From contig VBKF01000090.1 of NCBI GenBank assembly GCA_005888095.1, positions 60,414 to 124,413 of the forward strand: 64,000 nucleotides of DNA. The letters run 5' to 3'. Numbering within the stretch: the first letter of the stretch is position 1; each line of letters begins with the position of its first letter. This DNA comes from Deltaproteobacteria bacterium (GTDB taxonomy: Bacteria; Desulfobacterota; Binatia; DP-6). The translations under genes were made by a program, and so were the position numbers. Shown piece after piece: positions 47,049-56,829 of this stretch. The notes under the pieces are model-generated. The model had not been told where the DNA came from. It saw only the letters and a list, made by a program, of their open reading frames with translations, and did not search any database.

Positions 47049-48188
47049 ATGGATCTCTCCTACAGCTCCGCCGAGGAGGCCTTCCGCGCCCGCGTCCGCG
47101 GCTGGCTTGCCGAGAACCTCCCCGAGCCCGGCTCGCAGCGCGACCTGCCGGCGATGCGCGCCTGGCAGCGGAAGCTCCACGCCGCGGGCTTCCTCGGCGC
47201 CGCCTGGCCGAAGGAGTACGGCGGCGCCGGGCTCTCCCCGATGGAGCAGGCGATCCTCAACGAGGAGCTGGCCCGCGCGCGCGCCCCGCAGGTGGTGAAC
47301 GCGATGGCCATCTGGTGGGTCGGCCCGGCGATCATCCGCTACGGCACCGACGCGCAGAAGCAGCGCTTCATCCCGCCGATCCTCACCGCCGACGAGATCT
47401 GGGCGACCGGCTACTCCGAGCCGTCGTCGGGGTCGGACATGGCGGCGGCCAAGACGCGCGCCGTGCGCGACGGCGACGACTACGTGGTGAACGGCCAGAA
47501 GATCTGGACGACGCTCGCCCACATCTCCGACTGGTTCTTCATCCTCGTCCGCACCTCGGCCGACGGGCCCAAGTGGGCCGGTCTCTCCGTCCTCCTGATG
47601 GACATGCGCAGCCGCGGCATCGAGATCCGCCCGATCCGGCAGATCGACGGGGGATCGGAGTTCAACGAGGTCTTCATGACCGACGTCCGGGTGCCGGCGG
47701 CGAACCGCCTCGGTGCCGACGGACAGGGCTGGGAGATCGTCTCGAGTGCGCTGGTCAACGAGCGCAGCGGCATCGCGGGCAGCATCCGCTTCGACCAGGC
47801 CCTCGACTGGCTCAAGACGACGGCCCGCGAGCGGCAGAAGCTCGGCGACCGGCGCGTCCGCCAGCAGGTCGCCGACCTCGCCACCAAGGCGGCGATCATG
47901 CGCTGGGCGGGCATGCGCGCGCTCACCGATTCGCTGCACGAGCGCATGAACCCGCACCTCTCCGCCGCCATGAAGCTCATGTCGACGAGCCTCGTCCAGG
48001 AGTTCTCCGAGACGGGGATGGAGGTCCTCGGCCCCTGGGCCACGCTCATGGACGACCCTCACCTCGCGCCCGGCGGCCGCTGGGCCAAGCAGTTCCTCTT
48101 CGACCGCTCGATGACGATCGCGGGCGGCACGAGCGAGGTGCAGCGGAACATCGTCGCGCAGCGCGTCCTGGGGCTGCCGCGGAAGTGA
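47049..48188 (+). CDS. Acyl-CoA dehydrogenase
   Basis: 379 aa FAD enzyme. The N-terminal helical domain, the FAD-binding GYSEPSSGSDMAAAKTRA and GQKIWTTLAHISDWFF loops, and the C-terminal AGGTSEVQRNIVAQRVLGLPRK are all in place. The Leu/Met-rich helix carrying SETGMEVLGPWA belongs to the longer FadE17/FadE-like clade that acts on branched or aromatic-side-chain acyl-CoAs in many soil bacteria. Stands alone between divergent Uma2 and convergent ubiA-type genes. Confidence 0.9.
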   Translation: MDLSYSSAEEAFRARVRGWLAENLPEPGSQRDLPAMRAWQRKLHAAGFLGAAWPKEYGGAGLSPMEQAILNEELARARAPQVVNAMAIWWVGPAIIRYGTDAQKQRFIPPILTADEIWATGYSEPSSGSDMAAAKTRAVRDGDDYVVNGQKIWTTLAHISDWFFILVRTSADGPKWAGLSVLLMDMRSRGIEIRPIRQIDGGSEFNEVFMTDVRVPAANRLGADGQGWEIVSSALVNERSGIAGSIRFDQALDWLKTTARERQKLGDRRVRQQVADLATKAAIMRWAGMRALTDSLHERMNPHLSAAMKLMSTSLVQEFSETGMEVLGPWATLMDDPHLAPGGRWAKQFLFDRSMTIAGGTSEVQRNIVAQRVLGLPRK

Positions 48189-48191
48189 GGC

Positions 48192-49241
48192 CTACAGACC
48201 GAGCACCGCGTTCAGGGCGAGGCCGAGCACGAAGAGCCCGCCCGCCAGGCGGCCGTGGTAGAAGGCGAGCGACACGAACCACAGCGGCCACAGGCGGTAG
48301 CCGGGCGGCGGGGCGGCGGGCTTGGGTTCGCCGTACGCCTTCAGCACCTGGCGCAGCCGCGGGATGGCGGCGGCGACGAGGAGCACACCGACGCCCACCT
48401 TGCCGCCGACCACGAGCGCGGCGACGGCGGCGTAGAAGGCGACCATCAGGATCATGTTCAGGCGGAGCGCGACGTTCTTGCCGAGCAGCACCGGCAGGGT
48501 GTGGATACCGCGCGCCCCGTCCTGCTCGTACTTGTCGATGTGCTTGCCGATGAGGACCGTGGTGACGGACAGCGCGTACGGTACCGAGGCGAGCCAGACC
48601 CAGGCGGGAATGCTGCCGGCGGTCACGAAGTAGGTGCCGCCGGTCATGAGCGGTCCCCACACGAGGAAGACGCCGGGCTCGCCGAGCCCGTGGTGCTTCA
48701 GCTTGAGCGGCGGCGCCACGTAAAAGACGCTCACGAAGAGGCCGGCGAGCGCGAACGCCGCGACGGGCCAGCCCCACGCGCGCAGCAGCACGATACCGAT
48801 CGCCAGGTCGGCGAGGTTGCACGCGGCGATCGTGGCGAGGAGCCCCCGCTTGGTGACGAGCCCGGAGAAGAGCGGATGCGGTGCATACTGCGTGCGGACA
48901 TACGCCTCGGTGTCGATGCCGCCGATGGTGTCGAAATAGTCGTTGATCATGTTGTTGGCAGCATGGGCGATGACGAGGCCGAGGAGGGCGAGGCCGAAGT
49001 AGCCCCAGTGCGGCGTGGGCGCGCTCAGGGCGGCGAGCAGGCCGCCGATGGCGCCGGAGGTGAGCGTCATCGGGAAGACACAGGCGCGCGTGATGAGCAG
49101 CCAGCGGGAGACCGCGTCGACCCGACGCCCGGGCGCCAGGTTGCCGTTGAGTACGACTTGGCGCCAGCTCTCGAGGAGGCCGGCGAACCCGGGCGCCGCG
49201 ACCGCGGGCCGGTCGGCCACCGCGTCGGCGGGGTTCGGCAT
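48192..49241 (-). CDS. UbiA prenyltransferase family protein (MenA-like)
   Basis: 349 aa, about eight or nine transmembrane helices. The two Asp-rich motifs for prenyl diphosphate/Mg binding are visible: [15 protein letters not shown] (NDxxDxxxD) and [15 protein letters not shown]. The second motif's form resembles 1,4-dihydroxy-2-naphthoate prenyltransferase (MenA) more than UbiA. The N terminus of 50 residues is soluble and Pro/Ala-rich. Acts in the inner membrane in menaquinone or another prenylated-quinone route. No men genes are adjacent. 3 bp from the acyl-CoA dehydrogenase stop. Confidence 0.86.
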   Translation of the reverse strand: MPNPADAVADRPAVAAPGFAGLLESWRQVVLNGNLAPGRRVDAVSRWLLITRACVFPMTLTSGAIGGLLAALSAPTPHWGYFGLALLGLVIAHAANNMINDYFDTIGGIDTEAYVRTQYAPHPLFSGLVTKRGLLATIAACNLADLAIGIVLLRAWGWPVAAFALAGLFVSVFYVAPPLKLKHHGLGEPGVFLVWGPLMTGGTYFVTAGSIPAWVWLASVPYALSVTTVLIGKHIDKYEQDGARGIHTLPVLLGKNVALRLNMILMVAFYAAVAALVVGGKVGVGVLLVAAAIPRLRQVLKAYGEPKPAAPPPGYRLWPLWFVSLAFYHGRLAGGLFVLGLALNAVLGL

Positions 49242-49457
49242 GGCCGACCTCTAGGCGGTCGGTCGAGGCAGGTCAACCGTGGGTCCGAGCGGGATGTAGC
49301 ACTCGATCGGCCGCGAAGGCGTTGATCTGTCTGGCGCTCCGCCGCCGCTCCTCCCGGAGCGCACGCTGGAAAGCATCGGCGGGCTCGCCCACGGGCCTCA
49401 CAGACACCACCGCCGACGCCTCCGCAAGGGCCGTTTTCGACGTCCGTCGGTTTTGGT

Positions 49458-49486
49458 TTGACCCTCTGGGGGCGATCGCCTATGTA
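49458..49486 (+). promoter_or_regulatory. Probable promoter of the aminotransferase-hom genes
   Basis: TTGACC at 49458-49463, a 17-bp spacer and TATGTA at 49481-49486 give a good sigma-70-like promoter; a transcript would start near 49493, 30 bases before the GTG start. Confidence 0.5.
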
Positions 49487-49522
49487 CGACCGAGAGAGGC
49501 GGAGGGGCCGAGGAGGACGCCG

Positions 49523-50740
49523 GTGGCGGCACGTATGGACTTTCCGCGCATCAAACGACTCCCTCCCTACGTCTTCAACGTGGTCGGCGACCTGAAGCTC
49601 GCCGCGCGGCGCGCGGGCGAGGACATCGTCGACTTCTCGATGGGAAACCCCGACGGCCCGACGCCGCCGCACGTCGTCCAGAAGCTCGTCGAGGCCGTGC
49701 AGAAGCCGCAGAACCACCGCTACTCGGTGTCGCGCGGCATCTACAAGCTGCGGGTCGCGATCTGCGACTGGTACCGGCGCCGCTACGGCGTCGAGCTCGA
49801 CCCCGACGCGGAGGCGATCGTCACCATCGGCTCCAAGGAGGGTATCGGGCACCTGGCGCTCGCGCTGCTCGGGCCGGGCGACGTGGTCTTCTGCCCGAGC
49901 CCGACCTACCCGATCCACCAGTACTCGGTCATCATCGCGGGCGGCGACCTCCGCTCGATCCCCCTCATGCCGGGCGGCGACTTCCTCGCCCTCCTGCAGG
50001 AGGCCGTGCGCACCACCTGGCCGAAGCCGAAGCTCCTGATCCTCAATTTTCCACACAACCCCACCACGGAGGTGGTCGACCTCGACTTCTTCCGCGGCGT
50101 GGTCGAGTTCGCGCGCGAGCACGGATGTCTGGTCGTCCACGACCTCGCCTACGCCGACCTCTGCTTCGACGGCTACGTGGCGCCCTCGTTCCTCCAGGTG
50201 CCGGGTGCGAAGGACGTGGGCGTCGAGTTCTTCACGCTCTCCAAGAGCTACAACATGCCCGGCTGGCGCGTGGGGTTCGCCGTCGGCAATGCCGAGATCA
50301 TCGGCGCCCTCGCGCGCATCAAGAGCTACCTCGACTACGGCATCTTCCAGCCCGTGCAGATCGCGGCCACCCACGCGCTCACCGGCCCGCAGAGCTACGT
50401 CGAGGAGATCTGCGAGGACTACCGCAAGCGGCGCGACGTCCTGTGCGAGGGCCTCGAGCGCATCGGCTGGCAGGTGCCGAAGCCGAAGGCCACGATGTTC
50501 GTCTGGGCCGAGATCCCCGACGCGTACAAGGCGATGGGCTCGCTCGAGTTCTCGAAGCTCCTGCTCCGCGAGGCGAAGGTTGCGGTGTCGCCCGGCATCG
50601 GCTTCGGCGAGTACGGCGACCACTACGTGCGCTTCGCGCTCATCGAGAACGAGCACCGCACGCGCCAGGCCGTGCGCGGCATCCGGCGGGCGCTCGGGGC
50701 AGGCCTCGTCCAGAAGCTGCCGCACGCCGGCACGGGCTGA
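49523..50740 (+). CDS. alaC: Class I/II pyridoxal-phosphate aminotransferase (AlaC-like)
   Basis: 405 aa from GTG 49523 (AGGAGG six bases upstream; ATG 49535 is an alternative). Fold type I aminotransferase: [40 protein letters not shown] lysine in [16 protein letters not shown], and [14 protein letters not shown] for substrate carboxylate. Closest in motif pattern to the glutamate-pyruvate aminotransferase AlaC. The next gene, 17 bp away, is homoserine dehydrogenase, a common pairing. Confidence 0.92.
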   Translation: MAARMDFPRIKRLPPYVFNVVGDLKLAARRAGEDIVDFSMGNPDGPTPPHVVQKLVEAVQKPQNHRYSVSRGIYKLRVAICDWYRRRYGVELDPDAEAIVTIGSKEGIGHLALALLGPGDVVFCPSPTYPIHQYSVIIAGGDLRSIPLMPGGDFLALLQEAVRTTWPKPKLLILNFPHNPTTEVVDLDFFRGVVEFAREHGCLVVHDLAYADLCFDGYVAPSFLQVPGAKDVGVEFFTLSKSYNMPGWRVGFAVGNAEIIGALARIKSYLDYGIFQPVQIAATHALTGPQSYVEEICEDYRKRRDVLCEGLERIGWQVPKPKATMFVWAEIPDAYKAMGSLEFSKLLLREAKVAVSPGIGFGEYGDHYVRFALIENEHRTRQAVRGIRRALGAGLVQKLPHAGTG

Positions 50741-50757
50741 CGCGGAGACCGCCGGGG

Positions 50758-52071
50758 GTGGGAGCGCCCGTCCGGGTCGGGTTGATCGGCTTCGGGACGA
50801 TCGGCACCGGCGTGCTGAAGCTCCTGCGCGCCCATCGCGCCGACATCACCCGGCGCGCCGGGCGGCCGATCGAGATCGTCGCGATCGCCGACCTCGACCT
50901 CGAGACCGACCGCGGCATCCCCGCCGCTCCCGCGCGCTTCACCAAGGACGCGCTTTCGGTGATCGAGGATCCCTCGATCCCGATCATCATCGAGCTGATC
51001 GGCGGCTACGAGCCGGCGCGGCGGTTCGTCCTGGCCGCGATCCGCGCCGGCAAGGACGTCGTGACGGCCAACAAGGCGCTGCTCGCGGTCCACGGCCAGG
51101 AGATCGTCGCGGCGGCGGAGGTGCGGGCCGTGCGCCTCGGCTTCGAGGCCAGCGTCGGCGGCGGCATCCCGATCCTCCGCACGCTCAAGGAGGGGCTGGC
51201 GGGCGACCGGACGGCGGCCGTTTACGGCATCGTCAACGGCACCTGCAACCACATCCTCACCACCATGACGCGCGAGGGCCGGAGCTTCGGCGACGTGCTG
51301 GCCGAGGCGCAGCGGCTCGGGCTGGCCGAGGCCGATCCGTCGACGGACGTCGACGGCATCGACTCCGCGCACAAGCTCGCCCTCTTGACGACGCTCGCCT
51401 TCAACGTGGCGCCGCGCTTCGCCGACATCCCGACCGAGGGCATCCGCCGCATCGAGCCGGCCGACATCGCCTTCGCCCGCGAGCTCGGCTACACGATCAA
51501 GCTCCTCGCCATCGCCAAGGACGGGCGCGACGCGATCGAGGCGCGCGTCCACCCGACGATGATCCCGAACGGCCATCTGCTCGCCGACGTCGGCGGCAAC
51601 TTCAACGCGATCTTCGTGCGCGGCGCGGCGCTCGGCCCGACGATGTACTACGGACAGGGCGCGGGCGCGATGCCGACGGCCACCGCCGTCGTCGCCGACC
51701 TGATCGCGGCGGTGCGCGACCGGGAGATCGGGTCCGGCGTGCGCGTGCCGCCCTGGGGCGTGCCGCGGCGTGCGCTCCGTCCCCTCCCCATCCGGCCGCT
51801 CGACGCGCTGGAGGGCGAGTACTACCTCCGCTTCATGGCGCTCGACCGGCCCGGCGTGCTGGCGCGCATCGCGGGCATCCTCGGGCGCGCGGACATCAGC
51901 ATCGCCTCGGTGATCCAGAAGGACCGGCGCGCGGGGACGACGGTGCCGGTGGTCCTCCGTACGCACCGCGCGCGCGAGCGGAACCTCGCGCGCGCGCTCC
52001 GAGAGATCGGGCGGCTGCGGGTCGTACGCGGCCGGCCCGTGTCGATCCGCATCGAGGACCGCCTCGGCTAG
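50758..52071 (+). CDS. hom: Homoserine dehydrogenase
   Basis: 437 aa from GTG 50758. NAD(P)-binding Rossmann motif GFGTIGTGVLKLL at the N terminus, the catalytic/substrate region AYG-like GIVNGTCNHILTTM and AEADPSTDVDGIDSAHKLALL, and a C-terminal ACT domain (YYLRFMALDRPGVLARIAGIL) for feedback by threonine. Reduces aspartate semialdehyde to homoserine, the branch point to threonine and methionine. thrC and an ApgM-type gene follow after a short antisense insertion. Confidence 0.95.
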   Translation: MGAPVRVGLIGFGTIGTGVLKLLRAHRADITRRAGRPIEIVAIADLDLETDRGIPAAPARFTKDALSVIEDPSIPIIIELIGGYEPARRFVLAAIRAGKDVVTANKALLAVHGQEIVAAAEVRAVRLGFEASVGGGIPILRTLKEGLAGDRTAAVYGIVNGTCNHILTTMTREGRSFGDVLAEAQRLGLAEADPSTDVDGIDSAHKLALLTTLAFNVAPRFADIPTEGIRRIEPADIAFARELGYTIKLLAIAKDGRDAIEARVHPTMIPNGHLLADVGGNFNAIFVRGAALGPTMYYGQGAGAMPTATAVVADLIAAVRDREIGSGVRVPPWGVPRRALRPLPIRPLDALEGEYYLRFMALDRPGVLARIAGILGRADISIASVIQKDRRAGTTVPVVLRTHRARERNLARALREIGRLRVVRGRPVSIRIEDRLG

Positions 52072-52090
52072 ACGGACAGTCCCGGCCCCC

Positions 52091-52573
52091 TCACCAGCCT
52101 TCGTCGGGATCCGGGACGTCGCCGCGCAGCAGCTCCACGTCCGCGCGGTCGCGCAGTGCTTTGCTGCGTCGGCGCGAGGGGTCGGCGGCCGCTCGCTCCT
52201 TCATCGCGACCAGGTCGGCCTTGCGTACGATGCGCACGTCGGCGGTGCCGATCCGGAAGCCCTCGGCTCGCCCGATCATGGCGTCGAACGCGACGTCGAA
52301 GACGAGCTGGACCGGTTCGCCGCTCGGGTGGCGGAAGTTGGCGCTGTGCGCGAACTCGCCGGTGAGACGGAAGGCTGCCTTGGTGAGCGCTTGCACGATG
52401 ACGGCGCGCTCGAAGGTGGACATCACGGCGATGTCGGTGTCCGCCGTCGCTCGCGGCACCCCGGAGTGGATACCGACCGCCACGCCGCCGATCAGGGCAT
52501 GGGGCGCGCCGATGCCGTCGAGCGCGCGGGTCGTGTCGAGCAACGCCGCGACCTTGTCGGGTGTCGCACCCAT
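52091..52573 (-). CDS. Nucleotidyltransferase-like protein
   Basis: 160 aa from ATG 52573 (GGCGGAGGG seven bases upstream; ATG 52669 would add 32 residues). The N-terminal half has the pol-beta-type nucleotidyltransferase signature: HALIGGVAVGIHSGVPRATADTDIAV, a GG followed by DxD. The rest is alpha/beta with basic helices (VRIVRKADLVAMKERAAADPSRRRSKALRDRADVELL). Such small proteins belong to AbiEii/MNT-like families, some of them toxins. It is the only minus-strand gene between hom and thrC. Confidence 0.7.
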   Translation of the reverse strand: MGATPDKVAALLDTTRALDGIGAPHALIGGVAVGIHSGVPRATADTDIAVMSTFERAVIVQALTKAAFRLTGEFAHSANFRHPSGEPVQLVFDVAFDAMIGRAEGFRIGTADVRIVRKADLVAMKERAAADPSRRRSKALRDRADVELLRGDVPDPDEGW

Positions 52574-52771
52574 CTCGTGCCCTCCGCCCCGCCGTGCGGC
52601 GATCAGCGCCCAGTCGCGGGCCGACGCATCGCTGACCGCCTGCAGCACACGCCGCGGGCTCGGCTCCATCGTCGGAGGATAGCAGGATCCCCGGACCCGC
52701 ACACCCGCTTCGTGGCGCTCGGTCGGCTGTGCTGGAGTCCTGCGCACCCTTGATAGTAGTATCGAGCACCC

Positions 52772-53848
52772 ATGAGTGTTGCCCGGGCCTGGGGCGGGCT
52801 GATCGAGCAGTACCGCGAGCGGCTGCCCATCGGCCCGACCGAGAAGATCGTCACCCTGAACGAGGGGAACACGCCGCTCGTGCGCGCCGACCGGCTCGCG
52901 GCGGTGGTGGCGCCCGGGGTCGAGCTGTACCTCAAATGCGAGGGTCAGAACCCCACCGGGTCGTTCAAGGACCGCGGCATGACCGTGGCGGTGACGAAGG
53001 CGCTCGCCGAGGGCGTCGAGGCGATCATCTGCGCCTCGACGGGCAACACGTCGGCCTCGGCCGCCGCCTACGCGGCGCGCGCCGGCGTCCGCGCCTACGT
53101 CGTCGTGCCGCACGGCAAGATCGCCCTCGGCAAGCTCTCGCAGGCCGTCATGCACGGCGCGCGCGTCATCCAGATCGAGGGCAACTTCGACCAGGCGCTC
53201 CGGCTGGTGCGCGACCTGAAGGAGCACTATCCGACGCGGCTCGCGCTCGTGAACTCCGTCAATCCGCACCGCATCGAAGGGCAGAAGACGGCCGCGTTCG
53301 AGGTCTGCGACGCGCTCGGCCGGGCCCCCGAGTACCATCTGTTGCCGGTCGGCAACGCCGGCAACATCACGGCCTACTGGCGCGGCTACAAGGAGTACCT
53401 CGCGGCCGGCAAGATCACCCACCTGCCGCGCATGATGGGCTTCGAGGCCGCGGGTGCGGCGCCGATCGTGCACAAGCGGGTGATCGAGGAGCCGCGCACC
53501 GTCGCGACGGCGATCCGCATCGGCAACCCGGCGAGCTGGCAGGGCGCGGAGGCCGCACGCGACGAGTCGGGCGGCGCGATCGAGGCGATCACCGACGACG
53601 AGATCCTCGAGGCCTATCGCCTGCTCGCCCGGACCGAAGGCGTGTTCGCCGAGCCGGCGTCCGCCATCTCGCTCGCCGGGGCGCTCAAGCTGGGCGCGAG
53701 CGGGCGCCTGCGGCCGAAGGACGTCCTCGTGCTGACGCTCACCGGCCACGGGCTCAAGGACCCCGACACGGCGATCGCCAACTCGGAGGCCGCGATCAAG
53801 ATCGCCGCCGACCCCGCCCGGCTGGCCGCGGTGCTCGAGGTCGGTTAA
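52772..53848 (+). CDS. thrC: Threonine synthase
   Basis: 358 aa PLP enzyme of fold type II converting O-phosphohomoserine to threonine. PLP lysine Lys66 in [10 protein letters not shown]; phosphate-binding loop VGNAGN and [16 protein letters not shown]; substrate SGGAIEAIT. Length matches the short Bacillus/archaeal-like class. Starts at ATG 52772. Followed 11 bp later by the ApgM-type gene, which suggests they work in one pathway. Confidence 0.95.
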   Translation: MSVARAWGGLIEQYRERLPIGPTEKIVTLNEGNTPLVRADRLAAVVAPGVELYLKCEGQNPTGSFKDRGMTVAVTKALAEGVEAIICASTGNTSASAAAYAARAGVRAYVVVPHGKIALGKLSQAVMHGARVIQIEGNFDQALRLVRDLKEHYPTRLALVNSVNPHRIEGQKTAAFEVCDALGRAPEYHLLPVGNAGNITAYWRGYKEYLAAGKITHLPRMMGFEAAGAAPIVHKRVIEEPRTVATAIRIGNPASWQGAEAARDESGGAIEAITDDEILEAYRLLARTEGVFAEPASAISLAGALKLGASGRLRPKDVLVLTLTGHGLKDPDTAIANSEAAIKIAADPARLAAVLEVG

Positions 53849-53859
53849 GTGGTGACCCG

Positions 53860-55071
53860 ATGAAGGTGGTGGTGCTGCAGGGGGACGGGATGGCCGACGA
53901 GCCGATCCCTGAGCTGGGGGGCAAGACGCCCCTCGAGGTCGCGCGCACGCCGAACCTCGACCACATGGCCGCGCGCGGCATCCTCGGGCTGACGCGCACG
54001 ATCCCGCGCGGCCTGCCGCCGGGCAGCGACGTCGGCACGATGTCGGTGCTCGGCTACGACCCGGCCCGCTACCACACCGGGCGCTCGCCCATCGAGGCGG
54101 CGAGCATGGGGGTGGAGCTCGGCCCCGAAGACGTGGCCTTCCGCATGAACCTCGTGACGCTCGAGACGGCCGAGAGCGGCGGCGAGATCATGCGCGACTT
54201 CGCGGGCGGCCATCCCTCGCGCGAGGAGGGCGCGGCGATCGTCGTGGACCTGGCTCGCGCGCTCGGGCGCGACGGCCTCGAGCTGCATCCGGGCATCTCG
54301 TATCGCCACCTCCTGGTGTGGCGGAAGGGCGAGAGCCGGATGCGGACGACGCCGCCGCACGACTTGTCCGACAAGCCCATCGCCCGGGCCTTCCCCGAGG
54401 GGCCGGGCGCGGAGGTCCTGCGCGAGCTGATCGAGCGCTCGCGGTCACTGCTCGCCGAGCATCCGCTCTGCGAGGCACGCCGGGCGCGCGGCGAGCGCGC
54501 GCCGACGGCGCTCTGGTTCTGGGGGCAAGGCCGGCGCCCGCGGCTGCCCACCCTGCGCGAGCGCTTCGGGATCGAGGGCGCCGTCATCGCCGCGGTGGAC
54601 CTGGTGAACGGCCTCGGCGTGCTCGCCGGCCTCGCGCGCGTGACGGTGCCGGGAGCGACCGGCTACCTCGATACCGACTTCCGCGCCAAGGCGGAGTACG
54701 GCCTGCGCGCGCTCGCCGAGCGGGATTTCCTCTTCCTGCACGTCGAGGCGCCGGACGAGGGCGGCCACCTCGGCGACCCGCAGAAGAAGGTCGAGGCGAT
54801 CGAGAACTTCGACGAGAAGACCGTGGGCCCGCTCCTCGAGGGCCTGCGCGCGATGGGGGGCGAGTGGCGCGTGCTGGTCATGCCCGACCACCCGACACCG
54901 TGCGCCCTGAAGACGCACACCGCCGACCCCGTTCCCTTCGTCGTCTACGTCTCGGCGGACGAGCAGAAGCCGCGCGCCCTCTCGCGTGGCTACAACGAGA
55001 GGGACGCGCGCGATCAGGGCATCTTCATCCCGGACGGCCACACCTTGCTCGAGCGCCTGCTCAGGCGCTGA
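53860..55071 (+). CDS. apgM: ApgM-type phosphomutase; candidate homoserine kinase
   Basis: 403 aa alkaline-phosphatase-superfamily protein. Metal ligands: Asp9 in QGDGMADEP; phospho-Ser in GSDVGTMSVLGYDP; Asp/His in EAPDEGGHLGD and MPDHPTPCALKTHTADP. The family is cofactor-independent phosphoglycerate mutase of the archaeal ApgM type. Its position right after hom and thrC, with no thrB in sight, fits the proposal that ApgM-like proteins in such clusters phosphorylate homoserine. Glycolytic mutase activity remains possible. Followed by glpX. Confidence 0.88.
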   Translation: MKVVVLQGDGMADEPIPELGGKTPLEVARTPNLDHMAARGILGLTRTIPRGLPPGSDVGTMSVLGYDPARYHTGRSPIEAASMGVELGPEDVAFRMNLVTLETAESGGEIMRDFAGGHPSREEGAAIVVDLARALGRDGLELHPGISYRHLLVWRKGESRMRTTPPHDLSDKPIARAFPEGPGAEVLRELIERSRSLLAEHPLCEARRARGERAPTALWFWGQGRRPRLPTLRERFGIEGAVIAAVDLVNGLGVLAGLARVTVPGATGYLDTDFRAKAEYGLRALAERDFLFLHVEAPDEGGHLGDPQKKVEAIENFDEKTVGPLLEGLRAMGGEWRVLVMPDHPTPCALKTHTADPVPFVVYVSADEQKPRALSRGYNERDARDQGIFIPDGHTLLERLLRR

Positions 55072-55080
55072 ACGGCCGCG

Positions 55081-56034
55081 ATGGAACGCAACCTCGCCAT
55101 GGAGCTCGTGCGCGTGACCGAGGCGGCGGCCCTCGGCTCGGCCCGGCTCATGGGACGAGGCGACGAGACCGCCGCCGACATGGCCGCCGTCGAGGCGATG
55201 CGCAACGCGATCGACGTCCTGCCGATCGACGGCACCGTGGTGATCGGCGAGGGCGACCACGACGCGATGCCGATGCTCTACGTGGGCGAGCGCGTCGGCA
55301 CGGGACAGGGGCCGGAGCTCGACGTCGCCTGCGACGCGCTCGAGGGGGCGGCCATCTGCGCCACCGGCGGCTACAACGCGCTCTCGGTGATCGCCATCGC
55401 CGACCGCGGCAGCCTGCTCCGCGTCCCCGACAGCTACATGGACAAGATCGCCTGCGGCCCCGAGGGCCGCGGCATCGTCGACCTCGACCGCAGCCCCACC
55501 GAGAACCTCCGGGCGCTCGCCGACGCGAAGGGCGTGTACGTCGAGGACCTGACCGTGGTGATCCTCGACCGCCCGCGGCACACGCGCCTGATCGAGGAGG
55601 TCCGGCGGGCCGGCGCTCGCATCAAGCTGATCAGCAGCGGCGACGTCTCGGCGGCGCTCGCGACGACCGAGGTGGAGACCGGGATCGACATCCTGATGGG
55701 CATCGGCGGCGCCTCGCAGGGCATCCTCGCCGCCGCGGCGCTGGTCTGTCTGGGCGGCGAGATGCAGGCGCGGCTCAAGCCACGCAACGAGGAGGAGGCC
55801 GCGCAGGCGCGCGGGCTCGGCATCTTCGACCTCGGCCGCAAGTACGGGCTCGACCAGCTGGCCTCGGGCTCGGTCATGTTCGCGGCCACCGGGATCACGC
55901 CCGGCGACTACCTGGCCGGCGTCCGCTACGTGAAGGGCGGCGCGATCACGAACTCGGTCGTCATGCGGTCCTCGACGCGCACCGTGCGCATGATCGAGGC
56001 GCACCACCGCTTCGATCGCCGGCCGGAGTACTGA
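55081..56034 (+). CDS. glpX: Fructose-1,6-bisphosphatase class II
   Basis: 317 aa. Metal and substrate motifs of the GlpX/SBPase family: GEGDHDAMPMLYVGE, LDVACDALEGAAICATGGYNALSVIAIA, ISSGDVSAALATTE and GIGGASQGILAAAAL. Dephosphorylates fructose 1,6-bisphosphate in gluconeogenesis, or sedoheptulose bisphosphate. Nine bp after apgM and one base before the GTG of the hydratase, so it bridges two operon segments. Confidence 0.94.
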   Translation: MERNLAMELVRVTEAAALGSARLMGRGDETAADMAAVEAMRNAIDVLPIDGTVVIGEGDHDAMPMLYVGERVGTGQGPELDVACDALEGAAICATGGYNALSVIAIADRGSLLRVPDSYMDKIACGPEGRGIVDLDRSPTENLRALADAKGVYVEDLTVVILDRPRHTRLIEEVRRAGARIKLISSGDVSAALATTEVETGIDILMGIGGASQGILAAAALVCLGGEMQARLKPRNEEEAAQARGLGIFDLGRKYGLDQLASGSVMFAATGITPGDYLAGVRYVKGGAITNSVVMRSSTRTVRMIEAHHRFDRRPEY

Positions 56035-56035
56035 G

Positions 56036-56827
56036 GTGGCCGACGAGGGTTTCGCCAACCTCGTCGTGGCGCGGACGGACGCGGTCGTCACCGTCACGCT
56101 GAACCGGCCCGCGGCGCTGAACGCGCTCGACACGGCGACCCTCCGCGAGCTGGCGCGCGCGGTGCGCGACATCCGCCGCGCCGGCGACGTGCGCGCCGTC
56201 GTGCTCACGGGCGCCGGCGACAAGGCCTTCTCGGCGGGTGCGGACATCGCCGCCATGGCGGCCATGAGCGCCGCCGAGGGACACGCGTACTCGCGCCTCG
56301 GGCACGACGTGTTCGCGCGTCTCGAAGAGCTCGACGTGCCGGTCGTCGCGGCGCTCAACGGCGTCGCCCTCGGCGGCGGGCTCGAGCTGGCGCTCGCCGG
56401 CGACCTGATCGTCGCCTCGGAGCGGGCGCGGCTCGGGCAGCCCGAGATCAATCTCGGCCTCATCCCGGGGTTCGGGGGCACGCAGCGCCTCGCACTGCGC
56501 GTCGGCCTCGCACGCGCCCGCGAGCTCGTCTACCTGGGCCACATGATCTCGGCCGAGGAGGGCCATCGCATCGGGCTCGTGAACCGCGTCGTGCCGCCGG
56601 ACCGCCTGCGGGCGGAGGCAGCGGAGCTCGCCGCCGCTCTCGCCGCCAAGGCTCCGGTCGCGCTCCGCCAGGCGAAACGCGCGACGGCCTTCGCCGCCGC
56701 CGGTGCCGTCGAGGCGGGGTGCCGCTACGAGATCGAGGCGTTCGGCGTCACCTTCGCCACCGAGGACCGCGTCGAGGGGCTGCGCGCCTTCCGGGAGAAG
56801 CGGACACCCGTCTGGAAGGGGCGCTAG
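56036..56827 (+). CDS. Enoyl-CoA hydratase/isomerase family protein
   Basis: 263 aa crotonase from GTG 56036. Oxyanion-hole strands TGAGDKAFSAGADIAAM and VALGGGLELALAGDLI, and both general acid/base Glu positions (GLEL and PEINLGLIPGFGGTQRL) are present, so it should be an active hydratase. Adds water to 2-enoyl-CoA in beta-oxidation or branched-chain catabolism. First gene of an acyl-CoA cluster extending to 61398. Confidence 0.93.
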   Translation: MADEGFANLVVARTDAVVTVTLNRPAALNALDTATLRELARAVRDIRRAGDVRAVVLTGAGDKAFSAGADIAAMAAMSAAEGHAYSRLGHDVFARLEELDVPVVAALNGVALGGGLELALAGDLIVASERARLGQPEINLGLIPGFGGTQRLALRVGLARARELVYLGHMISAEEGHRIGLVNRVVPPDRLRAEAAELAAALAAKAPVALRQAKRATAFAAAGAVEAGCRYEIEAFGVTFATEDRVEGLRAFREKRTPVWKGR

Positions 56828-56829
56828 GC

